From: an uncultured Clostridia bacterium | GTDB taxonomy: Bacteria > Bacillota > Clostridia > Oscillospirales > QAKW01 | Length of the DNA stretch: 9,201 nucleotides | Assembly: GCA_944387905.1 (NCBI GenBank) | Contig: CALXGU010000054.1 | Span: 1 to 9,201 of the forward strand | Direction of reading: 5' to 3' | Shown here: positions 7,561 to 9,201 of the stretch, in pieces | Layout of the letters: every line of letters starts with the position of its first letter | Numbering within the stretch: position 1 is the first letter of the stretch | The notes under the pieces: model-generated | What the model saw: only the letters and a program-made list of their open reading frames with translations | The model's database searches: none | What the model was told of the DNA's origin: nothing | Made by a program: the position numbers and the translations under genes

Positions 7561-7564
7561 CCTC
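7561..7564 (-). promoter_or_regulatory. Ribosome binding site that fixes the permease start
   Basis: GAGG on the minus strand sits 6 nt upstream of ATG 7554 and 8 nt past the foot of the intercistronic stem-loop, so it is free for ribosome binding when the hairpin forms. It overlaps the in-frame TTG at 7566, ruling that codon out as the start. Confidence 0.7.
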
Positions 7565-7572
7565 AAACTTTC

Positions 7573-7604
7573 TCAAGGCAGGAAGCTATCACTTCCTGCC
7601 TTGA
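7573..7604 (-). repeat. Intercistronic stem-loop between the binding-protein and permease genes
   Basis: A perfect 13-bp inverted repeat (7573-7585 with 7592-7604; TCAAGGCAGGAAG and its complement) has a 6-nt loop. It begins 18 nt after the binding-protein stop and ends 18 nt before the permease ATG. In the operon direction the stem is followed by GAGAAAG rather than a T-tract, so it is not a standard terminator. It probably protects the upstream mRNA from 3' exonucleases, or partly attenuates, giving more binding protein than permease. On the plus strand it is followed by a T-rich stretch, but no plus-strand gene ends here. Confidence 0.8.
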
Positions 7605-7622
7605 TATATTTTTTAATAGATT

Positions 7623-8411
7623 TTACTGTGCAATTATTGATTCCTGCACACCGTAGGTTTGTGCAAGCTGCATCATTTGTCCGTCAGCGTAACTGTCCTT
7701 AAAGAACTGATTGAGCTTTTCGGCAAGGTCGCTGCCCTTTCTGAATCCTACTCCGTATTCTTCCTCAGTGAGTGATACCGTATAGGCAAGATCTGAATAA
7801 TCAGTACCCTCTCCTATCATTGCTCCTGCCATAAGCAGATCTATTATACTTGCCTGTGAAGTGCCTGATGAAACCTCAAGCAATGTATCTGCCTGTGTCT
7901 CGGCCTCTCTGTATGTAAGACCGTTTGCCTCGGCTGTCTTTTTGCCGGCAGATCCCGCCTCGACAACAAAGCTCAGTTCCTTTATGCTGTCAAGCGTCTG
8001 ATAATTCTCAGCGTCCTCGGCCTTGACTACAACTACCTGGGCGTTTTTGCAGTAAGCGTTTGAGACCTCCATTCCTGCAAGCACCTCGTCTCCTATTGTC
8101 ATGCCGTTCCATACACAGTCGATTCCCTTTGCATCGAGTTCTGATATTTTATAATCCCAGTTTATTACCTTGAATTCAACTGATACACCCAGACTTTCCG
8201 CAAAAGCCTTTGCCATATCCGCGTCAAAGCCTATCCATTCACCGTTTTCGTCTTTATAGTCCATAGGCGCAAAATCAGTTATTCCAACAACAAGAGTACC
8301 CTTATCCTGTACATACTCACTGTCGGTCATGTTGGGATCTTCTGACGCACATCCGCTCATAACTCCCAAAGCGAGCACAAGCATCAACAAAACTGATATT
8401 ATTCTTTTCAT
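7623..8411 (-). CDS. Amino acid-type ABC transporter solute-binding lipoprotein (SBP_bac_3)
   Basis: Extracellular membrane-anchored receptor that delivers substrate to the permease. The 262-residue precursor begins with a lipoprotein signal peptide: MKR, a hydrophobic core (4-18) and MSGC with lipidated Cys21. The mature part matches family 3 solute-binding proteins: GTLVVGITDFAPMDY (38-52), GEWIGFDADMAKAFAE (57-72), IDCVWNGMTI (97-106) and VEAGSAGKK (150-158). After GMTI, family members usually have an Arg that holds the amino acid carboxylate (T-x-x-x-R); here the sequence runs GDEVLAGMEVSNAY with no Arg. A polar amino acid remains the default ligand, but this site is atypical. ATG 8411 was chosen for its AGGAG (minus strand, 8423-8419) at 7-nt spacing and because the signal peptide starts there. 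A GTG at 8465 in frame lies within the promoter. It is the first gene of the SBP-permease-ATPase-cca operon. Confidence 0.93.
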   Translation of the reverse strand: MKRIISVLLMLVLALGVMSGCASEDPNMTDSEYVQDKGTLVVGITDFAPMDYKDENGEWIGFDADMAKAFAESLGVSVEFKVINWDYKISELDAKGIDCVWNGMTIGDEVLAGMEVSNAYCKNAQVVVVKAEDAENYQTLDSIKELSFVVEAGSAGKKTAEANGLTYREAETQADTLLEVSSGTSQASIIDLLMAGAMIGEGTDYSDLAYTVSLTEEEYGVGFRKGSDLAEKLNQFFKDSYADGQMMQLAQTYGVQESIIAQ

Positions 8412-8429
8412 ATTCTTTCTCCTATTCCC

Positions 8430-8467
8430 GCACTTTAATGTGCTAATGTGATAATATAATAGCACAC
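8430..8467. promoter_or_regulatory. Candidate operator: palindrome and 8-bp repeats at the ABC operon promoter
   Basis: A 20-bp imperfect palindrome TGTGATAATATAATAGCACA (8447-8466, 16 of 20 positions symmetric) covers the predicted -10. On the plus strand the segment also reads as 8-bp units: TAATGTGC (8436-8443), TAATGTGA (8444-8451), the degenerate TAATATAA (8452-8459) and TAGCACAC (8460-8467). A further GCAC/GTGC inverted pair (8430-8433, 8440-8443) lies in the leader. The placement suits repressor binding, but I recognise no known consensus. Confidence 0.45.
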
Positions 8468-8484
8468 TATTCTGATTTTTTCAA
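8456..8484 (-). promoter_or_regulatory. Predicted sigma-A promoter of the ABC transporter-cca operon
   Basis: On the minus strand TTGAAA (8484-8479) is followed after exactly 17 bp by TATTAT (8461-8456), each 5/6 to the vegetative consensus. Transcription would begin near 8449, giving a leader of about 38 nt before the ATG at 8411. That is too short for a riboswitch or T-box. An A/T-rich stretch lies upstream (8485-8511). Confidence 0.65.
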
Positions 8485-8511
8485 TATATTTTTATAAAAT
8501 TATTGATTAAT

Positions 8512-8543
8512 AAAAAAGCCCACGGCAATTTGCCGAAGGCTTT
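8512..8543 (-). terminator. Intrinsic terminator of ptsI
   Basis: Read on the minus strand, 13 nt after the ptsI stop, AAAGCC (8543-8538) pairs with GGCTTT (8520-8515). Inside that, CGGCA/TGCCG closes a 3-nt loop after a two-base internal mismatch (TT/TG). Six T's (8517-8512) follow. It isolates ptsI transcription from the ABC operon immediately downstream. Confidence 0.85.
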
Positions 8544-8556
8544 ATTTAAGTTGGGT

Positions 8557-9201
8557 TTACTCTGAGCGTACAAATTTTTCAAGCTGCTCTGCTATGCTTT
8601 TTTCCGTATCCAAAGACATGACAGCGTCAGCGATATCATCCGCCTGCTGTTTTGTCCAGCGTGATATTTCACAGCGAGTGGACAGAATGGATGACGCAGA
8701 GACACTGTATTCGTCCAGTCCGAAAGATATCAGCAGCGGAATAAGCAGCGGATCAGACGCCGCCTCACCGCACATTCCGACGGGAATGCCGGCTTTTTTC
8801 GCTTCAGCTATGACATGCTTTATCATACGCAGTACTGACGGAGCAAAAACAGAGTATAGATATGCCACGTTCGAGTTTCCGCGGTCTACTGCAAGGGTAT
8901 AGCCGGTCAGATCGTTTGTTCCAATACTGAAGAAATCCGCCTCTTTTGCAAGTATATCCGCCGTTACTGCTGCGGCAGGAGTCTCTATCATGACCCCGAC
9001 TTTCAGATTCTTATCATACGGTATATTATTTTTGTCATACTCTGTCATTATATCTTTTATTTTTTGTTTGACGGTTCTGAGCTCATCTACGCCCGTGACA
9101 AGCGGAATCATGATCGAAAGACTGCTGAAGCTGCTCGCGCGCACAAGAGCTCTGAGCTGAATGTCGAATATCTCAGGGTGACCCAGGCAGTACCGTACGG
9201 C
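8557..9201 (-). CDS. ptsI: PTS enzyme I (phosphoenolpyruvate-protein phosphotransferase), C-terminal part
   Basis: First enzyme of the sugar phosphotransferase system: it takes phosphate from PEP and passes it to HPr in the cytoplasm. Only the last 214 residues are in the window; the frame stays open to the edge, starting AVRYCLGHPEIFDIQLRALV, so a start inside the window (such as GTG 9144) is not the real one. This is the PEP-binding TIM barrel. It shows VMIETPAAAV, the PEP-enzyme signature DFFSIGTNDLTGYTLAVDRGN (about 89-109) and the catalytic-Cys segment VGMCGEAASD (Cys144 of the fragment), then GLDEYSVSASSI. In the signature most family members have Gln where this has Gly (residue 100, codon 8904-8902). 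The Arg, Asn, Asp and Cys of the active site are retained, so activity is expected. The N-terminal His domain lies outside the window. Confidence 0.95.
   Translation of the reverse strand, partial: AVRYCLGHPEIFDIQLRALVRASSFSSLSIMIPLVTGVDELRTVKQKIKDIMTEYDKNNIPYDKNLKVGVMIETPAAAVTADILAKEADFFSIGTNDLTGYTLAVDRGNSNVAYLYSVFAPSVLRMIKHVIAEAKKAGIPVGMCGEAASDPLLIPLLISFGLDEYSVSASSILSTRCEISRWTKQQADDIADAVMSLDTEKSIAEQLEKFVRSE

Noticed and set aside
7573..7622. Hairpin plus T-rich stretch as a plus-strand terminator
   Set aside because: No plus-strand gene precedes it: everything from 4833 to 9201 is transcribed leftward. It is better read as an intercistronic element of the minus-strand operon.
8412..8465. 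Upstream GTG start for the solute-binding protein adding 18 residues
   Set aside because: It lies in the predicted -10/operator region, has no SD, and would place extra polar residues before a normal lipoprotein signal peptide.
8412..8511. Riboswitch or T-box leader upstream of the ABC-cca operon
   Set aside because: The predicted transcript leader is only about 38 nt and has no terminator/antiterminator pair or T-box motif. The hairpin at 8512-8543 belongs to ptsI.

Overview
The window looks like chromosomal DNA of a Gram-positive Firmicute, probably class Clostridia. The reasons are moderate-to-low G+C, strong purine-rich Shine-Dalgarno (SD) sequences, compact operons, intrinsic terminators, a lipoprotein-type solute-binding protein and a Bacillus-style CCA enzyme without an obvious HD dyad. 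No rRNA or other marker fixes the genus. I see no mobile element, CRISPR array, tRNA or phage gene. The content is housekeeping and metabolic.

Left part (1-4834): a glucan-metabolism region built around a divergent promoter region at about 1957-2111. Leftward, a glycogen branching enzyme (glgB) is followed 25 bp later by the first 12 codons of another gene cut by the window edge, possibly glgC. Rightward, an intracellular GH13 enzyme of the neopullulanase/cyclomaltodextrinase type overlaps by 8 bp a diacylglycerol-kinase-family lipid kinase. This pair ends at a strong hairpin terminator that also serves the convergent operon from the right.

Right part (4833-8511, all leftward): a four-gene operon. 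It holds a lipoprotein solute-binding protein, an ABC permease and an ABC ATPase (a polar amino acid type importer), then a CCA-adding tRNA nucleotidyltransferase (cca). The start of cca overlaps the ATPase gene by 11 bp. A predicted sigma-A promoter with a palindrome over its -10 lies upstream, and a 13-bp stem-loop without a T-tract separates the binding-protein and permease genes.

Right edge (8512-9201): the C-terminal 214 residues of PTS enzyme I (ptsI), also leftward, with its own intrinsic terminator.

Functionally, glgB builds branched glycogen, the GH13 hydrolase trims maltodextrin-like glucans inside the cell, and PTS enzyme I powers sugar uptake, so the window leans towards carbohydrate storage and uptake. 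The ABC-cca operon links nutrient import with tRNA 3'-end maturation. I found no convincing undescribed system. The points most worth a second look are the repeat-rich control region of the ABC operon, the intercistronic hairpin, the lack of the usual carboxylate-binding Arg in the solute-binding protein, and the overlapping divergent promoters.
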